From Modestobacter sp. L9-4 (lineage in GTDB: Bacteria; Actinomycetota; Actinomycetes; Mycobacteriales; Geodermatophilaceae), in assembly GCF_019112525.1 (NCBI RefSeq), contig NZ_CP077800.1, positions 620,001 through 684,000 of the forward strand: 64,000 nucleotides of DNA, in the 5' to 3' direction. The position numbers were made by a program, and so were the translations under genes. Within the stretch, counting starts at the first letter, position 1; each line of letters begins with the position of its first letter. Shown piece by piece: positions 18,233-27,166 of this stretch. The notes under the pieces were generated by a model. It was not told the origin of the DNA. It did not search any database and worked only from the letters and a program-made list of their open reading frames with translations.

Positions 18233-19174
18233 TCACCTGCCCGTGTCGCCCCCGCGCGCCGCCGGGACCCGCCGCGCGAGCAGCTGGCTGGCCCCGTTGG
18301 CGACCACGATCGCGACGATCCCCGCCCAGGCGTCCCAGCCGAGCCCCTCGCCCAGCACGACCAGCCCCACGACGGCGGCCAGCACCGGGTTGATGCTCAT
18401 GAAGACCCCGTAGGCGCCGGTGGCCACCCGGCGCAGCGCCTTGAGGTCGACGAACAGCGGCACGGCCGAGGCGAGCAGCCCGGCGGTGACCGCGCAGGCC
18501 ACCGTGGCCGTCGACAGCGGGTGCCGGCCCAGCACGACGACCCCCACCGGCAGGAAGACCAGCGCGGAGATGCCGGCCGCCGTGGCCGGACCGGCACCGC
18601 CCGGCACCCGGGCGCCGATCTGCCGGTTGACCAGGATGTAGGCCGCCCAGCACCCGCCGGCCACCAGACCGAGCCCGATGCCCAGGTAGTCGGTGGTGGG
18701 CTGCGGCCGGGTGAGGACGACGACGCCGCCGGCCGCGACCAGCGCGCACAGCAGCGGGCCCCGCCCCCGGGCGCCGAGCAGCGCCAGGGTCAGCGGGCCG
18801 AGGAACTCCAACGTCACCGCCAGGCCCAGGCCGACCCGGTCGACGGCGCTGTAGAGGGAGAGGTTCATCGTGGCGAAGACGACGACCAGCAGCAGCACCG
18901 GCCGCCACTGCGCCGCTGTGAACCGCCAGGGCCGCGGCCGGGCCACGGTCACCAGCACCACACCGGCCACCCACTGCCGCACCGCGACCACGCCGACCGC
19001 GCCGATCGCCGGGAAGGCCAGTGCGCCCACCGCCGCGCCGACCTGGTTGGACAGCGCGCTGACCACCATCATCACCACCCCGACCCAGGCGCCGCCCGGT
19101 CCCGGGGTCGCCGGTCCGACCGGCCGCTCGGCCAGCTGCTGCACGTCGTCCGCCGGCGCCTGCTGAGTCCGCAC
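18233..19174 (-). CDS. DMT/EamA family exporter (RhtA-like)
   Basis: 313 aa with about ten transmembrane helices in two EamA repeats; the second ends with VVLGEGLGWDAWAGIVAIVV, typical of threonine/homoserine exporters of the RhtA group. Exports small metabolites across the cytoplasmic membrane; cargo not predictable. The start is uncertain: GTG at 19174 or ATG at 19231. It is divergent from a LysR regulator that probably controls it. Confidence 0.85.
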   Translation of the reverse strand: MRTQQAPADDVQQLAERPVGPATPGPGGAWVGVVMMVVSALSNQVGAAVGALAFPAIGAVGVVAVRQWVAGVVLVTVARPRPWRFTAAQWRPVLLLVVVFATMNLSLYSAVDRVGLGLAVTLEFLGPLTLALLGARGRGPLLCALVAAGGVVVLTRPQPTTDYLGIGLGLVAGGCWAAYILVNRQIGARVPGGAGPATAAGISALVFLPVGVVVLGRHPLSTATVACAVTAGLLASAVPLFVDLKALRRVATGAYGVFMSINPVLAAVVGLVVLGEGLGWDAWAGIVAIVVANGASQLLARRVPAARGGDTGR

Positions 19175-19230
19175 ACCGGGACTGTGCTCGCCCGCGAGCG
19201 ATGCGCACAATGCAATCGACGCGTCGGCCA

Positions 19231-19236
19231 TACGCT
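19231..19236 (+). promoter_or_regulatory. -10 box of leaderless LysR gene
   Basis: TACGCT ends 6 bases before the ATG at 19243, so transcription should begin at or next to the A of the start codon. Confidence 0.55.
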
Positions 19237-19242
19237 GGACGC

Positions 19243-20097
19243 ATGGCCGTCGAGCTGCGTCACCTGCGCTGCCTGGTCGCCGTCGTCGACGCCGGCACGT
19301 TCACCGACGCGGCGATCGCACTGGGCCTGTCGCAGGCGGCGGTGTCGCGCACGCTGGCCGCCCTGGAGACCGAGCTCGGCGTGCGGCTGCTGCACCGCAC
19401 GGCCCGGCAGACGACGCCCACGGCGGCCGGGGCCCGGGTGCTGCCGCGGGCCCGGCGGCTGCTGGAGGACGCCGACGCACTGGTGGCCGACGCCACCGGG
19501 GGCGCCTCCCGGCTGCGCATCGGGCACGCCTGGTCGGCGATGGGCCGGCACACCCGGGACTTCCAGCGCCGGTGGGCCGCCGCGCACCCGGCGGTCGAGC
19601 TGCACCTGGTGCGCACCAACTCCCCCACCGCCGGCCTGGCCGAGGGCGCCTGCGACCTGGCCGTGCTGCGCACCGCACCCGACGCCCGGCGCTTCGACAG
19701 CGTCCTGGTCGGCCTGGAGCGGCGGCTGTGCGCGGTCGCCGCCGACGACCCGTGGGCACGGCGGCGGTCGCTGACGATGGCCGAGATCGCCGGGCGCACC
19801 CTGCTCGTCGACCGCCGTACCGGCACCACGACCCCGCAGATGTGGCCGGAGGGCGCCCGCCCGGCGGTCGAGCACACCAACGACGTCGACGACTGGCTGA
19901 CCGCGATCGCCACCGGGCGCTGCGTCGGCGTGACCGCCGAGGGCACCGCGGCCCAGTACCGCCGTCCCGAGGTGGTCTACCGGCCGATCCGGGACGCCGA
20001 GCCCATCGCCGTCCGGCTGGCCTGGGAGCGCAGCGACCCGCACCCCGCGGCACCGGCCGCGGTCGCCCTGCTGACCGAGCTGTACGGCCGCGGCTGA
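19243..20097 (+). CDS. LysR family transcriptional regulator
   Basis: 284 aa. N-terminal winged HTH (VELRHLRCLVAVVDAGTFTD, then AAIALGLSQAAVSRTLAALE and LLHRTARQTTPTAAG) and a substrate-binding co-inducer domain (~90-280). ATG 19243 is chosen because the family N-terminus starts there and a -10 box sits just upstream; an earlier ATG at 19201 is less likely. Divergent from the exporter gene, the usual arrangement for LysR and its target. Confidence 0.9.
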   Translation: MAVELRHLRCLVAVVDAGTFTDAAIALGLSQAAVSRTLAALETELGVRLLHRTARQTTPTAAGARVLPRARRLLEDADALVADATGGASRLRIGHAWSAMGRHTRDFQRRWAAAHPAVELHLVRTNSPTAGLAEGACDLAVLRTAPDARRFDSVLVGLERRLCAVAADDPWARRRSLTMAEIAGRTLLVDRRTGTTTPQMWPEGARPAVEHTNDVDDWLTAIATGRCVGVTAEGTAAQYRRPEVVYRPIRDAEPIAVRLAWERSDPHPAAPAAVALLTELYGRG

Positions 20098-20215
20098 CCT
20101 CGCGGCTCACCCTCCCGGGTGACCGCGGCCCGCACAGGCGCCTCCCAGGCTCGCCTCGCGGGCACCCGGTGTCGTTGAGGACCCGTCGGGTCCGGGAGAG
20201 GGAGGAGTGCGGGCG

Positions 20216-20629
20216 ATGCGGGTGGCCATCGTGGTGTACGGCGTGCTCTACGTCGTCATCGAGGTCGTGGGGTACCAGCTGGAGCAGGTCAGCTGGCCGG
20301 CGATCACCGCGCTGGACGTCGCGACCGCGCTCACCAACGCCCTCCTCACCGTCGTGGTCCTGGTCGCCGTGCTCGTGGCGGTCGACGTCCTCGGTCACCG
20401 CTGGCGCCGCCGCCGGCTGCTGCAGCGGGTGGCGGAGGCCCGGGCGGCCACCGCCGAGTGGGCCGACCCCGGCACGCTGGGTGTGTCGTCCTGGCGGGCG
20501 GAGCCTCGGGCCCCCCAGCTGGCCCTCCCCGCCGCGACCGGCCGGCGGCGCCGCCGCAGCCGCGGTGAGGACCGCTACGCCGAGAACGCCTACTCCCGGC
20601 CCATGGGCCCACCCGGCCGGCTGCTCTGA
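20216..20629 (+). CDS. small membrane protein, unknown function
   Basis: 137 aa with two transmembrane helices (~3-24 and ~37-62) followed by a basic cytoplasmic tail (WRRRRLLQR, later [11 protein letters not shown]). Start ATG 20216 follows GGAGGAG by 8 bases; a GTG at 20207 lies inside that site. No recognisable domain. It sits alone between the LysR gene and the cold-shock gene. Confidence 0.6.
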   Translation: MRVAIVVYGVLYVVIEVVGYQLEQVSWPAITALDVATALTNALLTVVVLVAVLVAVDVLGHRWRRRRLLQRVAEARAATAEWADPGTLGVSSWRAEPRAPQLALPAATGRRRRRSRGEDRYAENAYSRPMGPPGRLL

Positions 20630-20704
20630 GCCCGACGGACCGGCGATTTCCGGATCCGCTGAAGTCTTTCGCGCCCCGACCACCCACTGGGGGCCCCGAG
20701 CAGC

Positions 20705-20753
20705 TAGGGTCGTCCACGTCGGGAAGGCCCTGCGCACTGGCAGGACCCCGACG
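20705..20753 (+). promoter_or_regulatory. cold-shock gene promoter and structured 5' leader
   Basis: TAGGGT (20705-20710) is a good -10 box about 67 bases before the csp ATG. The leader folds into a two-tier hairpin: CGTCGGG (20717-20723) with CCCGACG (20747-20753), and inside it CCTGC (20729-20733) with GCAGG (20740-20744). AGGAG (20767-20771) is the ribosome binding site. Temperature-sensing leaders are known in csp mRNAs; that this one acts so is inferred. Confidence 0.5.
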
Positions 20754-20777
20754 ATCAGCCTCAGCTAGGAGCGCGCA

Positions 20778-20981
20778 ATGCCCGAAGGAACAGTGAAGTG
20801 GTTCAACGCCGAGAAGGGGTTCGGCTTCGCCACCCCTGATGGTGGCGGCCCGGACGTCTTCGTCCACTACTCGGCCATCCAGACCAGCGGTTACCGCTCG
20901 CTCGACGAGGGCCAGCGCATCTCGTTCGACATCGAGCAGGGCCAGAAGGGCCCGCAGGCCGCGAACGTCAACCCGGTCTGA
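20778..20981 (+). CDS. cold-shock protein (CspA family)
   Basis: 67 aa single cold-shock domain, the normal length. RNA-binding motifs KGFGFATP (13-20) and VFVHYS (27-32) are intact, with the start [14 protein letters not shown] typical of actinobacterial Csp. Acts as an RNA chaperone in the cytosol. Monocistronic with its own promoter and a strong terminator. Confidence 0.97.
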   Translation: MPEGTVKWFNAEKGFGFATPDGGGPDVFVHYSAIQTSGYRSLDEGQRISFDIEQGQKGPQAANVNPV

Positions 20982-21019
20982 TCCTGGACCGGGCTGCGGA
21001 TGCAGCCCTCTGAACCACC

Positions 21020-21059
21020 GACAGTGCCCTCGCCCGGGAGACCGGGCGGGGGCACTGTC
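21020..21059. terminator. bidirectional terminator after csp
   Basis: GACAGTGCCC-T-CGCCCGG pairs with CCGGGCG-G-GGGCACTGTC around a GAGA tetraloop, a nearly perfect stem of about 18 base pairs between convergent genes. Confidence 0.8.
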
Positions 21060-21063
21060 GCGT

Positions 21064-21522
21064 TCAGCGGGCCCGCGGCACGTACCCACCGATGAGCGCG
21101 GACATCAGCAGGGCCCCGGCGTCCGGGCCGACCGCGGCCGCGGCGTCGGCGAAGGCCCGCCAGCGCTCCCGCTCCAGCTCCGACATCGCGCCGGTGGCCC
21201 GCGCCTCGGCCTGCTCCAGCAGCCGCTCCCACTCCGTCTGCGGCGTGGGCCAGAGCCCGGTGAGCCGACGGGCCTCCCCCGAGATCGTGGTGAACCGGAC
21301 GATCTCCCCGGCGTGGTTGGTCAGCGCCTCGACATAGCCGGCGGTGACCAGCGCGTTGGCGGCACCGACGACGTCCGGCTTGGGCAGGCCGCTGGCCGGC
21401 ACGACGGCGCCGAGGTAGGGCGCGCTGCCGTGCGGCGGGGCGTCGATCAGGCGCGCGATCGCCCGGAGCACGGGCAGGTCGCGGGTGAACCAGGTGTCGG
21501 CCAGGGGCAGCGGGGTGGTCAT
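21064..21522 (-). CDS. hypothetical protein, possible winged-helix fold
   Basis: 152 aa. The first part (VLRAIARLIDAPP, then VVGAANALVTAGYVEAL and a short strand GEIVRFTTISGEARRL) reads like a winged-helix DNA-binding domain; the second half (~85-152) is helical and Ala/Glu-rich. ATG start behind GAGGACCC. No zinc or ligand motif. I can only call it a possible MarR-like regulator; convergent with csp. Confidence 0.6.
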   Translation of the reverse strand: MTTPLPLADTWFTRDLPVLRAIARLIDAPPHGSAPYLGAVVPASGLPKPDVVGAANALVTAGYVEALTNHAGEIVRFTTISGEARRLTGLWPTPQTEWERLLEQAEARATGAMSELERERWRAFADAAAAVGPDAGALLMSALIGGYVPRAR

Positions 21523-21706
21523 GGGTCCTCACGGAGACGGCGGCACCACCGGACGCGGCGCCGTGTCCACGGTACGAGCACCCCGCCACCGGGCCGACGG
21601 CCACACGTGACCACCCTCGGCGACGGGCCGACGACCCGGCGCTGACCTGCGCCGATGGCCCTCCCTCCGCCCTGGGGACGGGGCGGCGCGGGTGGCGGGG
21701 TGCTCG

Positions 21707-21712
21707 TACGGT
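21707..21712 (+). promoter_or_regulatory. -10 box of leaderless msrB
   Basis: TACGGT ends 6 bases before the msrB ATG; no ribosome binding site is needed. Confidence 0.6.
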
Positions 21713-21718
21713 GGGGGC

Positions 21719-22132
21719 ATGACCACTTCCGCCCACCAGCCCCAGGTCGTGAAGAGCGACGAGCAGTGGCGCGCCGAGCTGTCGCCGGAGGAGTACGCCG
21801 TCCTCCGGCAGGCCGGCACCGAGCGCCCCTACACCGGTGAGTACGTCGACACGAAGACCGTCGGCACGTACTCGTGCCGGGCGTGCGGTGCCGAGCTGTT
21901 CCGCTCGGAGACCAAGTTCGACTCCCACTGCGGCTGGCCCTCGTTCTACGAGCCCTCGGCGTCGGACAACGTCGTCCTCCGCGACGACACCCAGTACGGG
22001 ATGCTGCGCACCGAGGTCCTCTGCGGCAGCTGCCACAGCCACCTCGGCCACGTCTTCGCCGACGCCCCGCAGACCCCGACCGGCGACCGCTACTGCATCA
22101 ACTCGGTGAGCATCAGGCTCTCCGAGGCCTGA
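21719..22132 (+). CDS. msrB: peptide-methionine (R)-S-oxide reductase
   Basis: 137 aa. Reduces R-methionine sulfoxide in oxidised proteins. Zinc ligands Cys53/Cys56 (CRAC) and Cys102/Cys105 (CGSC), the HCGWPSF motif with a possible recycling Cys71, and catalytic Cys126 in RYCINSVSI are all present, so it is an active zinc-type MsrB. Probably leaderless. Near heme genes, as in the Mycobacterium chromosome. Confidence 0.96.
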   Translation: MTTSAHQPQVVKSDEQWRAELSPEEYAVLRQAGTERPYTGEYVDTKTVGTYSCRACGAELFRSETKFDSHCGWPSFYEPSASDNVVLRDDTQYGMLRTEVLCGSCHSHLGHVFADAPQTPTGDRYCINSVSIRLSEA

Positions 22133-22140
22133 CCCGCTGA

Positions 22141-22185
22141 ACGCCCGTGGCCTGAGGACCCGCCGGGTCCTCAGGCCACGGGCGT
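22141..22185. terminator. long bidirectional terminator between msrB and hemQ
   Basis: An almost perfect inverted repeat with arms of about 22 bases: ACGCCCGTGGCCTGAGGACC starts the left arm and GGTCCTCAGGCCACGGGCGT ends the right arm. It separates two convergent genes. Confidence 0.85.
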
Positions 22186-22193
22186 CCACGGCC

Positions 22194-22910
22194 TCAGGGG
22201 AGGTCGGCGACCAGCTCGCTGATCTCCTTGCGGGTGCCGGTGTAGAACGGCACCTCCTCGCGCACGTGCCGGCGGGCCCGGCTGGCCCGCAGGTCGCGCA
22301 TCAGGTCGACGATGCGGTACAGCTCGTCGGCCTCGAAGGCGAGCATCCACTCATAGTCGCCCAGGCCGAACGAGGCGACCGTGTTCGCGCGCACGTCGGG
22401 GTAGGGCCGGGCCTGCATGCCGTGCTCCTTGAGCATGTCCCGCCGCTCCTCGTCGGGCAGCAGGTACCACTCGTAGGAGCGCACGAACGGGTAGACGCAG
22501 ACGAAGCGGCGCGGCTCCTCCTCGGCCAGGAAGGCCGGGATGTGGCTGCGGTTGAACTCGGCCGGGCGGTGCAGGGCCATCTGCGACCACACCGGGTCCA
22601 GCCGGCGGCCGAGCTCGGTGCGGCGGAAGCGGCCGTAGGCCTCCTGCAGCGCCTCGGGCGCCTCGGCGTGCCACCAGATCATGACGTCGGCGTCAGCGCG
22701 CAGCCCGGCGACGTCGTAGACCCCGCGGATGACGACGTCCTTGCCGGCCAGCTCGCCGAACAGGGCACCGACCTCCTCGGCGGCGGCCGGGCGCTGCTCG
22801 TCGGCGAGGGGGCGCGCCATCTTGAAGACCGACCACATCGTGTAGCGGATCCGGGCGTTCAGCTCGTTGGCCCGCTTGCCGATGCTGCGCTCTTCGGTCT
22901 GCTCGCTCAT
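22194..22910 (-). CDS. hemQ: coproheme decarboxylase (chlorite dismutase family)
   Basis: 238 aa. Last step of the coproporphyrin-dependent heme route: oxidative decarboxylation of two propionates of coproheme to give heme b. Residues fit the actinobacterial enzyme: His123 and Tyr140 (distal/catalytic pair, spacing 17) and proximal His163 in KEHGM (spacing 23), the same spacing I recall for the Corynebacterium enzyme (His118, Tyr135, His158). ATG 22910 lies 6 bases after GACAAT, a -10-like box, suggesting a leaderless mRNA. Downstream of hemE and hemY on the same strand. Confidence 0.95.
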   Translation of the reverse strand: MSEQTEERSIGKRANELNARIRYTMWSVFKMARPLADEQRPAAAEEVGALFGELAGKDVVIRGVYDVAGLRADADVMIWWHAEAPEALQEAYGRFRRTELGRRLDPVWSQMALHRPAEFNRSHIPAFLAEEEPRRFVCVYPFVRSYEWYLLPDEERRDMLKEHGMQARPYPDVRANTVASFGLGDYEWMLAFEADELYRIVDLMRDLRASRARRHVREEVPFYTGTRKEISELVADLP

Positions 22911-22916
22911 GCCCCC

Positions 22917-22922
22917 ATTGTC
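22917..22922 (-). promoter_or_regulatory. -10-like box before hemQ
   Basis: GACAAT on the minus strand, 6 bases before the hemQ ATG; weaker match than the TAnnnT boxes of other leaderless genes here. Confidence 0.4.
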
Positions 22923-22965
22923 GCGCGTCCCCGCGGGCGGGGGGCGGCGGGCCAGGGGGTCTGGG

Positions 22966-23451
22966 TCACAGCGGGCAGTACATGACGTGCAGGCCGACCC
23001 GGCCCGCCGTCGCGTGCTCATAGGCGCCCGGTACCGTGCCGACGATGCCGAAGCCGAGCCGCTCGTAGACGACGACGGCACCCCGGTTCGTCTCCACGAC
23101 GGCGTTGAACTGCATGCCGGCGTACCCGCGCTCCCGCGCCCGGTCGAGCACGTACCGGCACAGCGCCGTCCCGACGCCCTGCCCGCGGGCGTCGGCGGCG
23201 ACCAGGAAGCTGGCCGTGGCCACGTGCGACCCCGGGCCGGGCCGGTTCGGGCCGGTCCGCGCGCTGCCGAGCAGCCGGTCACCGTCGACGGCGACGAACG
23301 TCTCCCACGGCTCGGGCGCCACCCACGCCGCGTGGCCCTGCTCGGCGGTCATGTCCGGCTCGTAGGCGTAGGTCTCCTGCGCCCGCGCGACCTCGGCCAT
23401 GACCGGCCACAGCTGCGCCCAGTCGGACTCCACGTACCGCCTGATCTCCAC
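22966..23451 (-). CDS. GNAT family N-acetyltransferase
   Basis: 161 aa acetyl-CoA-dependent acetyltransferase. The acetyl-CoA loop is [10 protein letters not shown] (88-97), followed by [20 protein letters not shown] and [13 protein letters not shown], the usual GNAT motif B. Start GTG 23451 is chosen since a TACGGT box ends 5 bases upstream and the family N-terminus ([10 protein letters not shown]) begins there. Target unknown. Confidence 0.9.
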   Translation of the reverse strand: MEIRRYVESDWAQLWPVMAEVARAQETYAYEPDMTAEQGHAAWVAPEPWETFVAVDGDRLLGSARTGPNRPGPGSHVATASFLVAADARGQGVGTALCRYVLDRARERGYAGMQFNAVVETNRGAVVVYERLGFGIVGTVPGAYEHATAGRVGLHVMYCPL

Positions 23452-23456
23452 GGGGC

Positions 23457-23462
23457 ACCGTA
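23457..23462 (-). promoter_or_regulatory. -10 box of leaderless GNAT gene
   Basis: TACGGT on the minus strand ends 5 bases before the GTG start. Confidence 0.55.
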
Positions 23463-23575
23463 ACCAGTCGCGGCGGGCCGTCGCGCCCGAGGACACTGCG
23501 CCGGTGCCCCGCCGCCGTCGCCGTCCACCGCTCTGGGACGACGGCACGCCCCGTCGGCCCACCGTCGTCGTGCTC

Positions 23576-23890
23576 ATGGCCGAGCACGGCGGGGGCCCAT
23601 TGTGGAACCGCTCGCCGCGGGACCAGCGCGGCCCGGACGACTACCTGGTCGACCCGGGCGCGCTCGGGGTGTCCGCGGAGCTGATCGCGGCGATGACCGG
23701 GTGGAACGACGAGTACGGGTCACTCAGCGGCCTCGACCCGGAGGTGGAGGACGGACCCGCGGCGGCGGGCTGGCTGCGTCGCGGCCTGACCCTGGCGTGC
23801 CGGCTGCAGCAGGAGCTCGGGGACGACATCGAGGTGAGGTACCACGACGACGTCGACGAGCGGCCCGTCCTCGGCCGCCGCGGTCCCTGA
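23576..23890 (+). CDS. small hypothetical protein
   Basis: 104 aa, acidic, helical, no transmembrane segment. Contains the block LIAAMTGWNDEYGSLSGLDP and a second helix LRRGLTLACRLQQELGDDIE. Start ATG 23576 or GTG 23570. I recognise no family. Its sense-like composition and position between two minus-strand genes support a real gene, but the evidence is modest. Confidence 0.5.
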   Translation: MAEHGGGPLWNRSPRDQRGPDDYLVDPGALGVSAELIAAMTGWNDEYGSLSGLDPEVEDGPAAAGWLRRGLTLACRLQQELGDDIEVRYHDDVDERPVLGRRGP

Positions 23891-23891
23891 C

Positions 23892-25250
23892 CTACGCGGC
23901 CAGGGCCTGCACGGCGGCGCGCGCGTCGCGGATGCAGGACGGGACGCCGACCCCGCCGTAGGCGGCGCCGGCGACGGCGAGCCCCGGGACGGCGGCGACC
24001 GCGGAGCGGATGGCGGCGACCCGCTGCGGGTGCCCGACCAGGTACTGCGGCAGGCCGTCGACCCAGCGCACCAGCCGGGTCTGCACCGGCTCCGGTCGCT
24101 CGAGGTCCAGCAGGTCGGCCACGTCGGCGACCACGGCGGCGGTGAGGTCGTCGTCGGTGCGCCGCAGGGCGGCGTCGTCACCGAAGCGGCCGACCGAGGA
24201 GCGCACCCGCAGCAGGCCGTCGCCGGACAGGTGCGGCCACTTCGACGACGAGACGGTCACGCCCTTCACCAGCCGGCCGGTCACCGGTGGCACGAGCAGC
24301 CCGGACCCGGCGGCGACCGGCTGGCCGGGGAAGGCCATCGCGACCACGGCCATCGAGGCGTACGGGATCCCGCGCAGCGGCTCGACGGCGTCCGGCACCA
24401 GGTCGGCGAGCAGGTCGGCAGTCGGGCCGGCCGGAGTGGCCAACAGGACGGCGTACGCGGTGAGCGTGCCGCCGTCGGCGACGTCGAGCTCGAAGCCGAC
24501 CGCGGTGCGGCGCAGCGCGGTGACCCGGGTGCGCAGCCGCACGTCGGCCCCTGAGGCCTGCACCAGCGCTGCGGGCAGCGAGCCGATGCCGCCGCGCACG
24601 GTGACGAAGACCGGGCCGTCGACGTCGCCGCGGCTGCGGGCGCCGGCGTCCCGGGCGGCGATGGCCGCACCCAGCACCGTGGTGGCCGTGGGCAGCTGGG
24701 CCGCCAGCGCAGGCATGGTGGCGGCGAGGGACAGGTCGTCGGGCCGGCCGGCGTAGACCCCGCCGAGCAGCGGCTCGACCAGCCGGTCGACCACCTCGTC
24801 GCCGAGCCGTTCGCGCAGCAGCCCGCCGACGGAGACGTCGCCGTCCAGGTGCAGCGGGAGCAGGTCGACCTCGGCGCGCACCCGGTCGATGCCGGCGGGG
24901 GTGAGCACCCCGGCCAGCCCGTCGGCCGTCGTCGGCACGCCCTGCAGGGTGCCGGCGGGCAGCGGGTGGCGCCCGTCGGGCAGCACGATCGAGGCCTGCG
25001 TGGTGGCCGGCGCGACCAGCTCGTGTGCCAGGCCCAGCTGCTCGACCAGCTGCACGGCCTCGGGCACCCGGGCCAGCATCGCCTCCGGGCCGGTGTCGTA
25101 GGCCAGGCCGGCCAGGTCGACGCGGTCCAGCTTGCCGCCGATCCGGTCGCCGGCCTCCAGGACGACGACCTCGCCGTCCGGGTGGCTGCGGCGCCACTCG
25201 AAGGCGGCGGTGAGCCCGGTGAGGCCGGCGCCCACCACGACGAGGCGCAT
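23892..25250 (-). CDS. hemY: protoporphyrinogen/coproporphyrinogen III oxidase
   Basis: 452 aa FAD enzyme. N-terminal dinucleotide motif VVVGAGLTGLTAAFEW (4-19) and EAGDRIGGKL (~32) mark the HemY fold, and the C-terminal FAD-contacting stretch GVGVPSCIRDARAAVQALA closes it. In Gram-positive-type heme synthesis it oxidises coproporphyrinogen III to coproporphyrin III (often called CgoX). Its ATG overlaps the hemE stop by one base (TGATG), so the pair is coupled. Confidence 0.93.
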   Translation of the reverse strand: MRLVVVGAGLTGLTAAFEWRRSHPDGEVVVLEAGDRIGGKLDRVDLAGLAYDTGPEAMLARVPEAVQLVEQLGLAHELVAPATTQASIVLPDGRHPLPAGTLQGVPTTADGLAGVLTPAGIDRVRAEVDLLPLHLDGDVSVGGLLRERLGDEVVDRLVEPLLGGVYAGRPDDLSLAATMPALAAQLPTATTVLGAAIAARDAGARSRGDVDGPVFVTVRGGIGSLPAALVQASGADVRLRTRVTALRRTAVGFELDVADGGTLTAYAVLLATPAGPTADLLADLVPDAVEPLRGIPYASMAVVAMAFPGQPVAAGSGLLVPPVTGRLVKGVTVSSSKWPHLSGDGLLRVRSSVGRFGDDAALRRTDDDLTAAVVADVADLLDLERPEPVQTRLVRWVDGLPQYLVGHPQRVAAIRSAVAAVPGLAVAGAAYGGVGVPSCIRDARAAVQALAA

Positions 25251-26296
25251 CAGGCGGTGGTGAGCTCGTGCACCAGGTCCACGACGTGGGTCAGCGCGCC
25301 GGGGTCGGTCTCGGGGAGGACGCCGTGACCGAGGTTGAACACGTGCCCGCGGGCCGCCCTGCCCTGCTCGACGATGCGGCGCACCTCGCGGTCGATGGTC
25401 TCCCGGTCCGACAGCAGGACCGCCGGGTCGAGGTTGCCCTGCAGCGAGTAGCCCGGGCCCACCCGGCGGGCGGCCTCATCCAGCGGCACCCGCCAGTCGA
25501 CGCCGACCATGTCCGCGCCGGCGTCGCCGATCAGCGGCAGCAGCTCGCCGGTGCCCACCCCGAAGTGGGTGCGCGGGACGTCGCGGTCGCCGAGCCCGTC
25601 GAACACCGCGCGCGAGTGCGGCAGCACCCGCTCGGCGTAGTCGGCGGCCGAGAGCACCCCGGCCCAGGAGTCGAACAGCTGGACGGCGCTGGCGCCGGCG
25701 TCGACCTGGGCGCGCAGGAACACCGCGGCCGAGATGGCCAGGTGGTCCAGCAGCCGGTGCCAGGCCTCGGGCTCGGCGTACATGAAGGCCTTGGTGCGGG
25801 CGTGCTCCTTGGAGGGGCCGCCCTCGATGAGGTAGGTCGCCAGGGTGAACGGCGCCCCGGCGAAGCCGATCAGCGGCGTCGCGCCCAGCTCGGCGACCAG
25901 CCGGCGCACCGCGGTGGACAGGAAGTCCAGCCGGTCGGGCTCCAGCGGGGGCAGCGCGTCGACGTCGGCGACGCTGCGGATCGGGCTGGCGATCACCGGC
26001 CCGACGCCGGCCTTGATCTCGATGTCGACGCCGGCGACCACCAGGGGCAGCACGATGTCGGAGAAGAGGATCGCCGCGTCCACCCCGTGCCGGCGGACCG
26101 GCTGCATGGTGATCTCGGTGACCAGGTCGGGGTCTTGGCAGGCCTGCAGCATCGCCGTCCCCTGGCGGAGCGCGCGGTACTCCGGCAGCGAGCGGCCGGC
26201 CTGGCGCATGAACCAGACCGGGGTGCGCGAGACGGGCAGACCGCGGGCGGCGCGCACGAGGTCGGAGTCGGCGGCCGGTCCTGCAGCTGTCACCAC
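25250..26296 (-). CDS. hemE: uroporphyrinogen III decarboxylase
   Basis: 348 aa. Converts uroporphyrinogen III to coproporphyrinogen III. Signature [15 protein letters not shown] (~28-42), with the conserved active-site arginines, [10 protein letters not shown] (~80) and [11 protein letters not shown] (~143). Start GTG 26296, 8 bases after GGAGG. First gene of hemE-hemY; hemQ lies downstream beyond the GNAT gene. No ferrochelatase is in this window. Confidence 0.95.
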   Translation of the reverse strand: MVTAAGPAADSDLVRAARGLPVSRTPVWFMRQAGRSLPEYRALRQGTAMLQACQDPDLVTEITMQPVRRHGVDAAILFSDIVLPLVVAGVDIEIKAGVGPVIASPIRSVADVDALPPLEPDRLDFLSTAVRRLVAELGATPLIGFAGAPFTLATYLIEGGPSKEHARTKAFMYAEPEAWHRLLDHLAISAAVFLRAQVDAGASAVQLFDSWAGVLSAADYAERVLPHSRAVFDGLGDRDVPRTHFGVGTGELLPLIGDAGADMVGVDWRVPLDEAARRVGPGYSLQGNLDPAVLLSDRETIDREVRRIVEQGRAARGHVFNLGHGVLPETDPGALTHVVDLVHELTTA

Positions 26297-26416
26297 GTGC
26301 CGATCCTCCCAGACGCCCCCGCGGACGGGCCGGGGACCGCCCGGTCCTGGGTGTCGGCTGTGCACCGGCCCGGGCCCGGCGGCGCGTCGGGCGCGACCGA
26401 CCCGTGGTGGGCGACC

Positions 26417-26422
26417 TACCCT
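26417..26422 (+). promoter_or_regulatory. -10 box of leaderless DUF3000 gene
   Basis: TACCCT ends 6 bases before the GTG at 26429. Confidence 0.55.
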
Positions 26423-26428
26423 GCGGTC

Positions 26429-27040
26429 GTGGTGCAGCAGCGGACGGGACCCGAGGACGGGACCGCCCTGCCCCCGCCGGAGTTCCAGGCCGTGCTCGAG
26501 GCGCTGGCCACCGTGCGGCCGCGCGCCGAGGTCGTCGTCGAGCCCATCCCGGCGCCCAAGCGGCTCGCGCCGTTCTCCCACGCCCTCGGCGTGAGCATCC
26601 CCGACCCGGCCGACGACGACGAGGAGCTGGCCAGCGGCCGCTTCATCGTGCTGTTCGACCCCGCGGGGCACGAGGCCTGGGAGGGCACCACCCGCTGCGT
26701 CGGCTACGTGTCGGCCGCCACCGACTCCGAGATGGTCGACGACAGCATGTTCTCCGAGGTCGCCTGGAGCTGGCTGACCGAGGCCCTGCTCTCCTCCGGC
26801 GCCGCCCACCACGCGGTCGGCGGGACCGTCACCCGCACCGCGTCCACCCGCTTCGGCTCCATCGCCGCGCCGGAGCACTCGGTCGAGGTGGAGATCCGCG
26901 CGTCGTGGACGGCGGAGGGCACCGACCTGGACCGGCACCTCACCGCGTTCCTGGAGGTGCTGACGAACGCCGCCGGCCTCCCACCGGCGGGGATCCACCT
27001 GCTGGGCGCGAGCGCGCAGACCGCGGACAGCGGCGCATAG
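26429..27040 (+). CDS. DUF3000 family protein
   Basis: 203 aa actinobacterial conserved protein of unknown function. Family-like features are the opening [20 protein letters not shown], the [15 protein letters not shown] segment and [20 protein letters not shown], followed by [20 protein letters not shown]. Soluble, no signal peptide. Two in-frame GTGs (26429, 26432) are possible starts; the -10 box favours the first. Its neighbours hemE and rnd are conserved in other Actinobacteria. Confidence 0.85.
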   Translation: MVQQRTGPEDGTALPPPEFQAVLEALATVRPRAEVVVEPIPAPKRLAPFSHALGVSIPDPADDDEELASGRFIVLFDPAGHEAWEGTTRCVGYVSAATDSEMVDDSMFSEVAWSWLTEALLSSGAAHHAVGGTVTRTASTRFGSIAAPEHSVEVEIRASWTAEGTDLDRHLTAFLEVLTNAAGLPPAGIHLLGASAQTADSGA

Positions 27041-27059
27041 ACTCCCGCCGTACTCCACT

Positions 27060-27081
27060 CGGCCCAACACCCGTTGGGCCG
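27060..27081 (+). terminator. hairpin after DUF3000
   Basis: C-GGCCCAAC, 4-base loop, GTTGGGCC-G: a perfect 9-base stem 20 bases after the DUF3000 stop. Could be a terminator or leader structure for the next gene. Confidence 0.55.
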
Positions 27082-27166
27082 GGTGCGCGGACACGCCGGT
27101 CGACTCGGCGGGCGGTCAGCTGCTGACCACCCCGCCCGTCAGGCCGGTCCGACGACGGGAGAGCCG

